DNA of 64,000 nucleotides from assembly GCA_012959785.1 (NCBI GenBank), contig DUCM01000014.1:234395-298394 (forward strand), written 5' to 3'. Source of the stretch: Planctomycetota bacterium. GTDB taxonomy: Bacteria > Planctomycetota > UBA1135 > GCA-002686595. Of this stretch, positions 25,587 through 34,113 are shown one piece after another. Position 1 is the first letter of the stretch. Each line of letters begins with the position of its first letter. The notes under the pieces are model-generated. The model was not told the origin of the DNA. It did no database searches and saw only the letters and a list, made by a program, of their open reading frames with translations. A program made the translations under genes and the position numbers.

Positions 25587-25670
25587 GGGGGGGGGGCCAA
25601 GAGGTATGGTTTGGTCAGGAACAAGTGGAGGCAAAGCGGTAACGCGGCCGTTACAGTCCGCCCCAAGCCC

Positions 25671-26354
25671 ATGGTACGCATACTCGTAGTAGATGATGAC
25701 CCCAAGTTGCGCGGCTATGTCTGTGCGGGGCTCAGGAGCGCTGGTATCGAAGCTTTGTAGGCGCCCGATGGCGTGGCGGCATACGATCTGGTTTCCGCCA
25801 GCCCTTCCGGCCACTTCAATCTCGTGCTGCTCGATGTGATGATGCCGAACCAGGACGGCTGGCAGCTTCTCGAACGCCTGCGTGCTGGCGGCGACGAGAC
25901 TCCGGCGATCTTCCTGACGGCTCGCAGCAGCGTGGACGAGCGCATCAAGGGGCTGGAAATCGGTGCCGATGACTACATCATCAAGCCGTTTGCGTTTGCG
26001 GAACTGATGGCCCGCATCGATGCCGTCCTGCGGCGGCAATCCGCCAAGACAGCCCTGAAGTTCGGACCGCTGAGTGTTGACTTGGTTTCACGGACGGTGT
26101 CGATTGGCTCAAAGGCTTTCGAGTTGGCCGCCAAGGAGTTCTCGCTACTGGTCGAGCTCGTCAAAGCTGGCGGGGAAGTGGTCTCTCGAGCGGATCTTCT
26201 CGAGCTCGTCTGGAAAATTGACTTTGACCCCGAAACCAATGTGGTCGATGTCTACATTGCGCGCTTGCGTCGGCGCTTGCAACCCGAAGGGGCTAAGCTG
26301 ATCCACACCGAGCGCGGCGTTGGGTATTACCTGAAAGAGGATCTGAGTGAGTAA
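25671..26354 (+). pseudogene. OmpR-family response regulator interrupted by an in-frame amber codon
   Basis: From ATG 25671 the frame reads MVRILVVDDDPKLRGYV... for 29 residues, then TAG at 25758-25760, and continues in the same frame to TAA 26354 with a normal OmpR-type regulator: phospho-acceptor LLDVMMPNQDG, LTAR, IIKPFAFAEL, and a winged-helix domain (AAKEFSLLVELVKAGGEVVSRADLLELVW; NVVDVYIARLRRRL). The only defect is this one codon in the loop after helix 1; a single change from GAG, CAG or AAG would create it. Restart at GTG 25773 could give a protein without the acidic pocket but with an intact DNA-binding domain. The downstream kinase (8-nt overlap) looks intact. Alternatives are a sequencing error or programmed readthrough. 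TAG ends other genes here, so it is not a sense codon in general. Confidence 0.8.
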
Positions 26355-27777
26355 GGCCAACAAGATCAAGCGTTGGACTCTGCGCGGCAGAATTCTCCAG
26401 TTCCTGTGCGCAACTGCCCTGATCATCGCCCTGGCCCTCTCTGCGGCTGGAGTGCGCTTTGTTACACAGGCGGCCGATCGCGAGATTGATGCCTTGCTGC
26501 ACGAGGAGCTCGACGAGGTCAAGGCCGCCTTCTCGCTGGTCACGCCCACACCGGAGGCCTTTGCCGAGGCCTTCAGTGAAGTTGCAGAGGAGTTGCACAA
26601 GTCGCACCCAGGGGCGTCCTTCGCCTGGCGCCTGTGGCCGCCGGATGGATGCCAGAGACCCAGGGAATTTGGCAAATTGGAGGAACTCAAACCGGAAGCT
26701 CCCGCTTGCGAGCCCCTCGATCAGAGCTTCAAGACGGGGGACGGGCACCGTTGGCGATCGACGGAGTTGGCCAATGGGTACACAGTGGGCCTGATTCTCG
26801 ACGAGGAGCCGCACTTTGCCCTGGTGCGCGAGTTTGGCATCGTGGTGCTGGTCTTCATGCTCGTGGGCCTGGCGGGGATTTTCATTGTCGGGTTGAGCCT
26901 CACAAACCGCGTTTCCAGCCTGCTGTCCAAGGTCGCCCAGGAGGTACGCGGCATTAGCGGTCCCGCAGAAGAGGTGCAACTCTCCAAGACCAAACTGCCG
27001 GACGAGATCCGCGAGGTGGTAGATGCCCTGGAGGGATTGCTGCAGAGGACTCGAGAGGAGGCCAATGCTTCCCGACTCTTGATCGCTGGCGTGGCCCATG
27101 AATTGCGATCGCCTTTGCAGAATCTCATCGGCGAGGCGGAGGTTGCTCTGCTATCTGAACGCACTCCGCAAGACTACCAAGCCCTGCTCACCAGTCAGCT
27201 CGATGAGCTGCGTGAGCTCGGCGACGCTATCCAAAATCTCGTCGCGCTCTGTTCCACAAGACAAGAGGCTGGCGGTGCGCTGGAGCGATTCTGCCTGCAG
27301 GACGAACTCGAGTTCAGACTGACCCGCGAGAAACAGCGCGCCGAACGCGAGGGCTTGGACCTGACCCTGGAGTTTCGGGGCGACACTTGTCTGCAAGGGG
27401 ACCGCGAGGCCATTTTGACGGGGCTTCGCAACCTGGTATCGAATGCCATCGACTGGACGCCACGGGGGGGCAAGATCGACTTGGTTTGCGCGGGCCAAGG
27501 GGAGGATGTGCTCATGACCATCTGCGACACGGGCCCGGGGATACCCAAGAAACTCATCCCGCACATTTTCGAACCCTTCGTGCGTGGCGAGGCTGCCAGT
27601 GGGCGGCGCATAGGTTACGGCCTCGGGTTAGCCTTGGCCCACTCGGCGGCCACGGCCCAGGGCGGGACCATCGAGGTCGTCGATGTTGAGGGCCTGGGCG
27701 CGAGTTTCCGGATCGTGCTCCCACGGGTGCCTAGGCCCGCAGCGCGTCCAGCCGCCCGGCTTGCTGCCTTGAATTAG
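26347..27777 (+). CDS. HisKA-type sensor histidine kinase
   Basis: A 476-residue kinase starting with GTG 26347, overlapping the regulator gene by 8 nt. Helix 1 (residues about 16-38), a periplasmic sensor region of about 120 residues with two Cys and a second helix (residues about 160-182) are followed by a HAMP-like linker. The HisKA box is GVAHELRSPLQNLIG, and the ATPase domain has NLVSNAIDWTPRGG, DTGPGIPKKLIPHIFEPFVRG and GYGLGLALAHSAA. It is the sensor partner of the OmpR-type regulator; because that regulator is interrupted, signalling may be lost or altered. A strong G/C hairpin follows the stop. Confidence 0.88.
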   Translation: MSKANKIKRWTLRGRILQFLCATALIIALALSAAGVRFVTQAADREIDALLHEELDEVKAAFSLVTPTPEAFAEAFSEVAEELHKSHPGASFAWRLWPPDGCQRPREFGKLEELKPEAPACEPLDQSFKTGDGHRWRSTELANGYTVGLILDEEPHFALVREFGIVVLVFMLVGLAGIFIVGLSLTNRVSSLLSKVAQEVRGISGPAEEVQLSKTKLPDEIREVVDALEGLLQRTREEANASRLLIAGVAHELRSPLQNLIGEAEVALLSERTPQDYQALLTSQLDELRELGDAIQNLVALCSTRQEAGGALERFCLQDELEFRLTREKQRAEREGLDLTLEFRGDTCLQGDREAILTGLRNLVSNAIDWTPRGGKIDLVCAGQGEDVLMTICDTGPGIPKKLIPHIFEPFVRGEAASGRRIGYGLGLALAHSAATAQGGTIEVVDVEGLGASFRIVLPRVPRPAARPAARLAALN

Positions 27778-27778
27778 G

Positions 27779-27815
27779 CCCCCCGAGACCCCTTCGCGGA
27801 GCTTCTGGGGGGGGG
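27779..27815 (+). terminator. candidate terminator hairpin after the histidine kinase
   Basis: C6 at 27779-27784 can pair with the G9 run at 27807-27815, with AGA/TCT and CTTC/GGAG pairing inside. It begins one base after the kinase stop. No T run follows, so an intrinsic terminator is only possible. Confidence 0.35.
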
Positions 27816-27997
27816 TAGAACCACCCATCTAGGCCGTGAAATGGGGGGGGGGGCTGATGGGAATGACAGGACCGTCATTCGACCGCTTGGGAATTGTGGA
27901 GCATTCTGTTCATAGCAGGTACAGGGCGAATCCGCCAGGGCAAGAGCCCGGCGGACTCCTCGAGCCTCATGCTTCTGCACAGCCTCTTCCCATTGCT

Positions 27998-28354
27998 ATG
28001 ACCCGACAACACTCACGAGAAGTAGATCGTCAAGCCGGGCTTACCAGTCCAGCGGGTCTCGACAGCACCGAGAAGAGCGCCCTGGAAGTGCAGGCCGAGG
28101 CCTGCAAGGCCCTCGGCCATCCCATCCGGCTCTTCTTGATGGGCTACCTCGACAGGCGCGGCGAGGAAGTCGGGAGCACCGAATTGGCGCTCTTGCTCGG
28201 TATCTCCCGAGCCTCTTTCTCCCAGCATCTAACCAAGATGACCGCTGCCGGCCTGGTCATCCCGCGACGCGCGGGCAAGCAGGTCTTTGTTCGCATCGCG
28301 AGCAGCAGAATCGGCCAGGCCTACAGGCGCATGGCCCAAGCGCTCGGCGAGTAG
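27998..28354 (+). CDS. ArsR/SmtB-family winged-helix regulator
   Basis: A 118-residue regulator of the usual ArsR length. The core is ACKALGHPIRLFLMGYLDRRG, then the recognition helix region ELALLLGISRASFSQHLTKMTAAGLVIPRRAGKQVFVRI. Metal-binding Cys pairs of ArsR/SmtB type are absent (the single Cys is in the first helix), so it probably senses something other than arsenic or zinc. ATG 27998 is chosen because it gives a normal-length domain; the frame is open upstream to 27836 through an 11-G run (27843-27853). The downstream neighbour is citrate synthase, which it might regulate (inference). Confidence 0.8.
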   Translation: MTRQHSREVDRQAGLTSPAGLDSTEKSALEVQAEACKALGHPIRLFLMGYLDRRGEEVGSTELALLLGISRASFSQHLTKMTAAGLVIPRRAGKQVFVRIASSRIGQAYRRMAQALGE

Positions 28355-28534
28355 GCGGCGAGTAGGCTTTCGGCTGGCCTTGCCCTCTGGCGGGCGAGGC
28401 CTTGGGAAGTGGCCTTTTGAGCCTCATTCCCCGGCATTTGCGGTTCCTCCTCGAACGGACGGCTCCCAGCGAACATAATGTTCCCCGAGCCCTCCCTCTC
28501 CTTGCTGGAGACGACCATAGAGCCGCATCTAAAA

Positions 28535-29821
28535 ATGCCGACCATGACGGACTTGGACCACGCCGAGCTGACCTACCGCGATCAAAAATACTCATTGCCC
28601 GTCATCGAGGGCTCTGAGGGCGAATTGGGCATAGACATTGGCAATCTACGGAGAGACTCCGGACTGATCACCATGGACCCGGGTTTTGTCAACACGGGCT
28701 CCTGCAAGAGCGCGATCACCTTCGTCAACGGTGAGAAGGGCATCCTGCGCTACCGCGGCTACGCGATCGAGGATCTCGCCCAACACAGCAGCTTCCTTGA
28801 GGTCGCTTGGCTGCTGCTCTTCGGAGAGTTGCCCAGCACCGGAGAACTCGAGGCCTTCGATCAGGATGTCACCTTGCACTCAATGTTGCACGAGGACTTC
28901 CAACGCCTCTTCGGGGCCTTCCCCAAGGACGCCCACCCGATGCCCACCCTCGCTTCGGCTCTGGGAGCTCTCTCAACCTTCTACGACGAGCCAAACACGG
29001 ATCTCGAAATACGCCAGGGTATCGTACGCTTGATCGCCAAGATGCCGACGATTGCGGCTTGTTCCTACAAGCATTCGATCGGTCAGCCGGCGATTTACCC
29101 GCGCAACGACCTCGACTATACCCAGAACTTCTTGCACATGATGTTCTCGACTCCTTGCGAGGAGTACGAAGTCGACCCCGTCGTCGCGCGTGTTCTCGAT
29201 CTGTTGCTCATCCTGCACGCGGACCACGAGCAAAATTGCTCGACTTCGACCGTGCGCCTGGTTGGTTCCTCCCAGGCGCACCTCTTTGCCTCCATCGCTT
29301 CGGGGGTCTTTGCTCTCTGGGGTCCGCTGCACGGCGGAGCCAACCAGAAGGTGATCGAGATGCTAGAAGAGATTGCCCGCGGCGGCGGCAGCGCGCGGGA
29401 ATTCCTCGAACGCGCCAAGAAGAAGGACGACACCACCCGCTTGATGGGCTTTGGGCATCGTGTCTACAAGTCCTACGACCCACGGGCCAAGATTCTCAAG
29501 GGCGCCTGTCAGGATGTGCTCTCGCGCATGGGGGGGTCCTCGCAATTGCTCGATATCGCCATGGAGCTCGAGGAAATAACCCTTGAGGACGATTACTTCA
29601 TCAGTCGTAGGCTCTACCCGAATGTTGATTTCTACTCGGGCGTGATCTACAAGGCGCTCGGCATTCCCACGCCCATGTTCACGGTCATGTTTGCCCTCGG
29701 GCGCCTGCCGGGATGGATTGCTCAGTGGCTTGAGATGCGCAACTCGCCCGAATTCCGCATCGGGCGTCCGCGCCAGGTGTATGTGGGCGAGCCCCTGCGC
29801 CAGATCGAGAAACCTGTGTGA
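28535..29821 (+). CDS. gltA: citrate synthase
   Basis: A 428-residue type II citrate synthase that condenses oxaloacetate and acetyl-CoA at the entry to the TCA cycle. The three catalytic regions are visible: the His in SYKHSIGQPAIYPRNDLDY, GPLHGGANQKVIEML (His), and LMGFGHRVYKSYDPRAKIL with the substrate Arg residues. HADHEQNCSTSTVRLVGSS is a family marker. The C-terminus RIGRPRQVYVGEPLR is also typical. ATG 28535 (MPTMTD) is preferred; the frame opens at 28478 but has no clear RBS. A weak promoter-like TCGAAC-N17-CATAAT lies at 28451-28479. The gene ends 25 bp from the end of the converging UT-Sir2 fusion gene. Confidence 0.95.
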   Translation: MPTMTDLDHAELTYRDQKYSLPVIEGSEGELGIDIGNLRRDSGLITMDPGFVNTGSCKSAITFVNGEKGILRYRGYAIEDLAQHSSFLEVAWLLLFGELPSTGELEAFDQDVTLHSMLHEDFQRLFGAFPKDAHPMPTLASALGALSTFYDEPNTDLEIRQGIVRLIAKMPTIAACSYKHSIGQPAIYPRNDLDYTQNFLHMMFSTPCEEYEVDPVVARVLDLLLILHADHEQNCSTSTVRLVGSSQAHLFASIASGVFALWGPLHGGANQKVIEMLEEIARGGGSAREFLERAKKKDDTTRLMGFGHRVYKSYDPRAKILKGACQDVLSRMGGSSQLLDIAMELEEITLEDDYFISRRLYPNVDFYSGVIYKALGIPTPMFTVMFALGRLPGWIAQWLEMRNSPEFRIGRPRQVYVGEPLRQIEKPV

Positions 29822-29846
29822 GATGGCCTGGAAGCCGCCTGCCGGG

Positions 29847-31709
29847 CTATGCCTTGGGCGACGCCTTGGATGACGAATTGAGACGGAAAAGTTCCGGCAA
29901 AAGCGCGCCGCATGCGCCCTGGAAGACGAGCTCAGCGAAGGCGTCGTAGTCTGTGGCCTGGAAGTTGACGACCAGCACCGGGACGCCCGCGCGCAGGGCC
30001 ACCAGAGGCAGGCTGGCCACCGGCTGCACCTCAAGACTGGTGCCGGCGATGATCAACAAGTCCGCGCGCTGCATGGCTTGCAGAGCGCGCTCGCACTCCG
30101 CCTCGATCATGGGTTGGCCAAAGGCCACCGAGTTGGGCTTCAATATGCCCTGGCAGCGTGAGCAGTAGGGCACCTCGACCCCGTGCAGGATCCAGCGATA
30201 GATCTCCTCGCGATCGTAGCTGTGGCCGCACAAGAGGCATGAGACGGTGTGTTCGCTACCGTGGATCTCGATCACCCGCTCGCTGGCCACGCCCGCGCGC
30301 TGGTGCAGCGAGTCAACATTCTGGGTGATCACGGCTTCAATTTTGCCCAAGGCATCCAAGCTGGCGATGGCATCGTGGCCGGCATTGGGCAGCGCCGCGC
30401 GCAGGACCAGGAAGAAGTCTTGGCTCATCTGCCAATAGGCTCGGCGGCTGTCCTCCGAGGCCATGAAGTTCTTGAAGCGGAACTGCTCGGTGTCGTACTG
30501 CTTCCAGGCCACCGCTCCCGTGCGGTAGTCGGGAATGCCCGATTCGGTGCTGATGCCAGCGCCGGTCAAGAACACGATGCGCTGGCTCTTGCGCACCAAT
30601 TCTCTGGCGCGTGTGATGCTCTCCTCGTCGCTGTAGTCGCGCCAGTCCTGGTTTAGCCGGCCTGCAGTCTCTTTCCAGTAGCGCCAACCACCCTGGCGTT
30701 CGGCGTTCCAGCGCTCGGCGGAATCGGGGCTCGACACTTGATGTAGGGGCAGCGCGCGAGGCAGCCAGGAGATGCTTTCGAGGGGCAGCACGCGCAGGGC
30801 CAGGAGTCCTCCCAAGGTAGAGAGCACGAAGGGCATGGTTAGAATCGGCAGGCTGTTATCCGTGAGCCACAGGCCGCCGAAGAACCAGAGGGCGAAGGAG
30901 ACCAAAACTCCCACGGCACCAAACAGCACGGAGCGCCAACCGGAGCCGGTGAAAGTTGCCGCCAGGGCCAGAAAGGTGGGCAGGGCCGTGACCACCACGA
31001 AAGAAAAGTCAAAAGCACCCACCCAACCCAGGAAGGCAAAGCCCACCGCCGACCCCAGGGCCAGTCCAGCGGCGAGAAAGCCCAGGAGTTGGCGCGAATG
31101 CAGGGCAAAGCCCGCCATGAAGAGCAGCAAGACCAGCGATCCACCGGGGAAACTGGCTACGGCGTCGCGCATGGAGTCGCTGAACAGTTCGGGGCTGAAG
31201 AGCGAGGCGAGGGTCAGATAGGGAGGCAGAATCGTCGTGGCATAGGGGTGCCATTCCAGAGAGCGAGCCAAGAGGCAGAAGGGCAGACCCACGAGGAGCG
31301 AGGGCACACTCAAGATGGGTAGGCCCAGTCGGCGCGTCCAGGCGCCATCCAAAAGACGCGCTGTTACAGGCACCGTGAGCCCTGCCAGCCCAGCCGAGAT
31401 GAGTTGCAACTGCACCGCGTCGCCTTGCATGGAAAAGGCCACGAAAGCCGCCAACGCTCCGTTGAAGCCGTAGAGCCCGCTCTCCAGCTCAAGCCGCGAG
31501 CGCCGCATCATGTGCGCACAGGTGGTGGCCGCAAAGAGCCCAAGCAACACCGCCGTACCCAGCACCGGGCTGGCCGCAAAGGTCGCTAACAGGAACAGTG
31601 CTCCTGAAACCGGGTGAGGCGCAAAAAACAGGGCTCCGTATCCCACCAGGAACGAGCGGTAGAAATCCTCGCCGCGTTCGCGGCTCGGTAATTCGGGGGT
31701 GTTGACCAA
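29847..31709 (-). CDS. urea-transporter (UT) family channel fused to a Sir2 NAD-dependent deacylase
   Basis: One uninterrupted frame of 620 residues. Residues about 15-308 are a membrane domain of the UT urea/amide channel family: LVGYGALFFAPHPVSGALFL, the signature GLYGFNGALAAF (78-89) and the second-half motif LPILTMPFVLSTLGG (287-301), with about ten hydrophobic helices. Residues about 320-360 are a linker. Residues about 362-610 are a complete Sir2 domain: TGAGISTESGIPDYR (382-396), TQNVDSLHQRAG, catalytic His483 (EIHGSE), zinc Cys491/494 and Cys516/519, and IAGTSLEVQPVASLP. Sir2 removes acyl groups from lysine using NAD, releasing nicotinamide. The fused pair would place a deacylase at the cytoplasmic face of a channel that passes small amides. 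It starts 9 nt after the PLP decarboxylase stop, so it is the last gene of the operon. Confidence 0.88.
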   Translation of the reverse strand: MVNTPELPSRERGEDFYRSFLVGYGALFFAPHPVSGALFLLATFAASPVLGTAVLLGLFAATTCAHMMRRSRLELESGLYGFNGALAAFVAFSMQGDAVQLQLISAGLAGLTVPVTARLLDGAWTRRLGLPILSVPSLLVGLPFCLLARSLEWHPYATTILPPYLTLASLFSPELFSDSMRDAVASFPGGSLVLLLFMAGFALHSRQLLGFLAAGLALGSAVGFAFLGWVGAFDFSFVVVTALPTFLALAATFTGSGWRSVLFGAVGVLVSFALWFFGGLWLTDNSLPILTMPFVLSTLGGLLALRVLPLESISWLPRALPLHQVSSPDSAERWNAERQGGWRYWKETAGRLNQDWRDYSDEESITRARELVRKSQRIVFLTGAGISTESGIPDYRTGAVAWKQYDTEQFRFKNFMASEDSRRAYWQMSQDFFLVLRAALPNAGHDAIASLDALGKIEAVITQNVDSLHQRAGVASERVIEIHGSEHTVSCLLCGHSYDREEIYRWILHGVEVPYCSRCQGILKPNSVAFGQPMIEAECERALQAMQRADLLIIAGTSLEVQPVASLPLVALRAGVPVLVVNFQATDYDAFAELVFQGACGALLPELFRLNSSSKASPKA

Positions 31710-31718
31710 TCCCAGCGG

Positions 31719-33119
31719 CTAGCGCGCGTCGCGGCCAGCGAGGAAGGAGCCCGATGTCTCATCATTGATCAGGTGTGCCGGCAGTCGCTCTGGAGTACGC
31801 ACATACTCATCGCTCTCCGCCTCGCGGATCAACTCGACACCACTTGCATTGGCGAGAACATAGTTGGGTCGCATGTAGATGAACTGCATCGACTGCGAGA
31901 AGTTGTATGCGCCCACATCTTGAATCACAAGCAAATCGCCAGCGGTCAGGGCGGGCAGTTCGACGCTCTTGCGCACAACATCGATCTGCATGCAGAGCGG
32001 TCCGACGAGGCGATAGTCCTCGATGGCGCCGCCTTTGTCCTCCACTGGGCGCAGTTCATGGTCATACCACCAAGAGGTGGGCAGGATGTGCACGCCACAG
32101 TCGATCAAGGCGGCTTTTTGCTGGCCAGCCATGCGTTTCACGGCGCGCACGGTGGTGATCATCGAGGCGGCTTCATCCACCAGAATGCGACCGGGTTCGA
32201 TGAACAGCCGGGGCTTCTTCTTGAACTGACGCGCCGCACGGCGCAGAGGTCCACAGATGGCTGCTGCGTATTCCTCGGCCGTGGCTGTGATGGCCTCACC
32301 GGGAAGCATGGTGTCGTGCAGGGTATTGCGCGTGGCGTATCCTCCACCGATGTCGAGGTGTGCGATGGTGCAGTCGAGTTCTCGCTCGAGGCGCGTCCCG
32401 AAGGCGATCAAGGATTCGACCGCGCGACCGTAGAAGCCCGGGTCGGGGATGTAGGTGCCTACATGCATGTGCAGACCGCAGAGTTCGAGCTCAGGAGCCG
32501 CAGTGACCAAGCGCGCCGCTTCCAGGGCGTGTCCCGATTCCAGTTTGAAACCGAATTTGTCCCAGGGCGGGTAGTTGACCTGCATGTTGAGTCGCAACCC
32601 CACGGGCACCACTCGGCCCATATCGCGGGCGTGTCGAATCACCCGTTCCAGTTCGTCATCGCCGTCGAGGTTGATGGTGGCTCCCTCCTCGATGGCTAGG
32701 CGAATGTCGTCGTCGGTTTTCCAGGGCCCGTTGAAGAGGATCTCGTTGCCTGGGATGCCGAGGTCGCGACAGAGGCGGTACTCGAACCCCGAGACCACTT
32801 CGCCCCAAGCGCCTTCCGAGCGCAGGATGGCCTGCACCGCCGAGAGATAGTTGGTTTTGACCGAACTGCCGATGATCGTGTCGGGCCACTCCTCGCGGAA
32901 CGCGGAGGAGAGCCGTCGATAGGCGCCGCGCAGGGATTCTTCGTCGATTACATACAGGGGGCTGCCGAAACGCTCGACGAGTTCCGTGACAGCGTGTCCG
33001 GCGACCTTGGCTTGGGCCTCGATGCGGCGTTCCGCACCGGGTGCGCGCTCGGTGACGCCACTGGGCAGGCCGTAGAGTTCGGGAGAAGCGTAGGGGGGCT
33101 GGTTTTGATCTTCACTCAT
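31719..33119 (-). CDS. fold-type III PLP decarboxylase (diaminopimelate/ornithine decarboxylase-like)
   Basis: A 466-residue enzyme of the alanine-racemase-like TIM barrel plus beta-domain fold. The PLP lysine is Lys88 (GSSVKTNYLSAV); other marks are LHMHVGTYI, LDIGGGYATRN, FIEPGRILVDEA, GPLCMQIDVV with the substrate-binding Cys, and DVGAYNFSQSMQF. It resembles lysA products, but the usual CESGD box is CMQID, so the amino-acid substrate may differ from meso-diaminopimelate. Exosortase-associated PLP decarboxylases (TIGR03099 type) are another match. Start ATG 33119 is 16 nt after the stop of the ATP-grasp-like gene. In this operon it would decarboxylate a substrate or a ligated amino acid (inference). 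Confidence 0.8.
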   Translation of the reverse strand: MSEDQNQPPYASPELYGLPSGVTERAPGAERRIEAQAKVAGHAVTELVERFGSPLYVIDEESLRGAYRRLSSAFREEWPDTIIGSSVKTNYLSAVQAILRSEGAWGEVVSGFEYRLCRDLGIPGNEILFNGPWKTDDDIRLAIEEGATINLDGDDELERVIRHARDMGRVVPVGLRLNMQVNYPPWDKFGFKLESGHALEAARLVTAAPELELCGLHMHVGTYIPDPGFYGRAVESLIAFGTRLERELDCTIAHLDIGGGYATRNTLHDTMLPGEAITATAEEYAAAICGPLRRAARQFKKKPRLFIEPGRILVDEAASMITTVRAVKRMAGQQKAALIDCGVHILPTSWWYDHELRPVEDKGGAIEDYRLVGPLCMQIDVVRKSVELPALTAGDLLVIQDVGAYNFSQSMQFIYMRPNYVLANASGVELIREAESDEYVRTPERLPAHLINDETSGSFLAGRDAR

Positions 33120-33135
33120 GGTTGTTGGCGGATAG

Positions 33136-34113
33136 TCATGCCAGGACGACATCTTCAGCAGTCTGCGAAAAGAGCACGCCGGAAGGAGTACAGGGCAGGG
33201 ATTCCAGGGTGGGCGCATCTTCATCGCCACCGAGTCCCACAAGAATCTCGACTAGCGGCGGTCCGCCCGCTTGGGTGACCTCGATCCACAGCGGCAACCC
33301 GGGTCGTCCATCCACCAGGGCAAATCCGCGTTCGTCGCGACGGAAGAGGTACTGCGAGGGGCCAGCCAATTGGAGTTCCAAAGCTGCCCGCGCCGCGGCG
33401 TGCACCAGGGGTTCGTTATCCACCGTGACCGCCATCCAGGGCCGCAGGTGATCGTCGTCCGCCAGCACCCGCACCGCCGCCGCAGCCAGGGCCTGGCCCC
33501 GGTCATTGGAGATCAGGGCAACTTCGAAAGCGCCGTGACTGGACCAGCCCACAGCTTCCACGAAGACTGCACGGGAGCCCGCTGGATTGGAACGCATGAG
33601 TCCCTGGTGGGCGCGAAAGGCTTCCCATGCGTCGCCTGCTCGGCGCCGCGAGCCGTCTGCCTTCTGCAAGAGGAGCGGCCAGGGTCCTTCGAAGGCCTGC
33701 AGTTCCGGTTCACTTGGGAGCGCTTGCCTGCTGGCAAGCGCGACTTGTTTCAGCTTACCGATGTCCGCGGGGTTGTAATTGCCCAGGCGCAGAGCTGCGT
33801 CCGCCTGGAGCAAGATGTCCGCGCAACCGGCGAGGCAAATGGCCGCTGCCGCGCTGCCGGGCAGGACTTGGTCGATGGCTTCGGTGCTCACGAGGTCAAC
33901 GAGCGCTGTCACGAAGCCCTCATCGTCCAGAGGCGGCACACGCAGGACGCGCTCGCACACACCCTCTCGCATGGCCCCCGATTCGTTGGGATGGGTGAGC
34001 ACGGCGAAACGTTCGTAGCGCATGGGATCGAGGCAGGCCAGGATGCTGGCGCCGCTCGTCGCTTCTGGGCCGTCCGCCAGGGAGACCACGGCGACCTTGA
34101 TGCGCGACGCCAT
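33136..34113 (-). CDS. ATP-grasp fold protein, probably degenerate (pseudo-ligase)
   Basis: A 325-residue protein whose order of parts parallels the ATP-grasp ligase at 36561: an N-terminal Rossmann-like preATP-grasp region (VAVVSLADGPEATSGASIL ... IDQVLPGS), an ATP-lysine strand (LLLQKADG), a VFVEAV segment, and a C-terminal strand. The metal-binding end that reads LLEVNARFPAW in the active-looking copy is here FALVDGRPGLPLWI, without the Glu and Asn that bind Mg-ATP. It may be a regulatory or substrate-holding subunit for its paralogue. Its ATG overlaps the stop of the exported TPR gene (TGATG), so the two are translationally coupled. Confidence 0.65.
   Translation of the reverse strand: MASRIKVAVVSLADGPEATSGASILACLDPMRYERFAVLTHPNESGAMREGVCERVLRVPPLDDEGFVTALVDLVSTEAIDQVLPGSAAAAICLAGCADILLQADAALRLGNYNPADIGKLKQVALASRQALPSEPELQAFEGPWPLLLQKADGSRRRAGDAWEAFRAHQGLMRSNPAGSRAVFVEAVGWSSHGAFEVALISNDRGQALAAAAVRVLADDDHLRPWMAVTVDNEPLVHAAARAALELQLAGPSQYLFRRDERGFALVDGRPGLPLWIEVTQAGGPPLVEILVGLGGDEDAPTLESLPCTPSGVLFSQTAEDVVLA

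Noticed and set aside
25758..25760. UAG read as a sense codon
   Set aside because: Several clean genes here end in TAG (for example 12742, 22979 and 42611), so a general reassignment of UAG is not supported. A single mutation is simpler.
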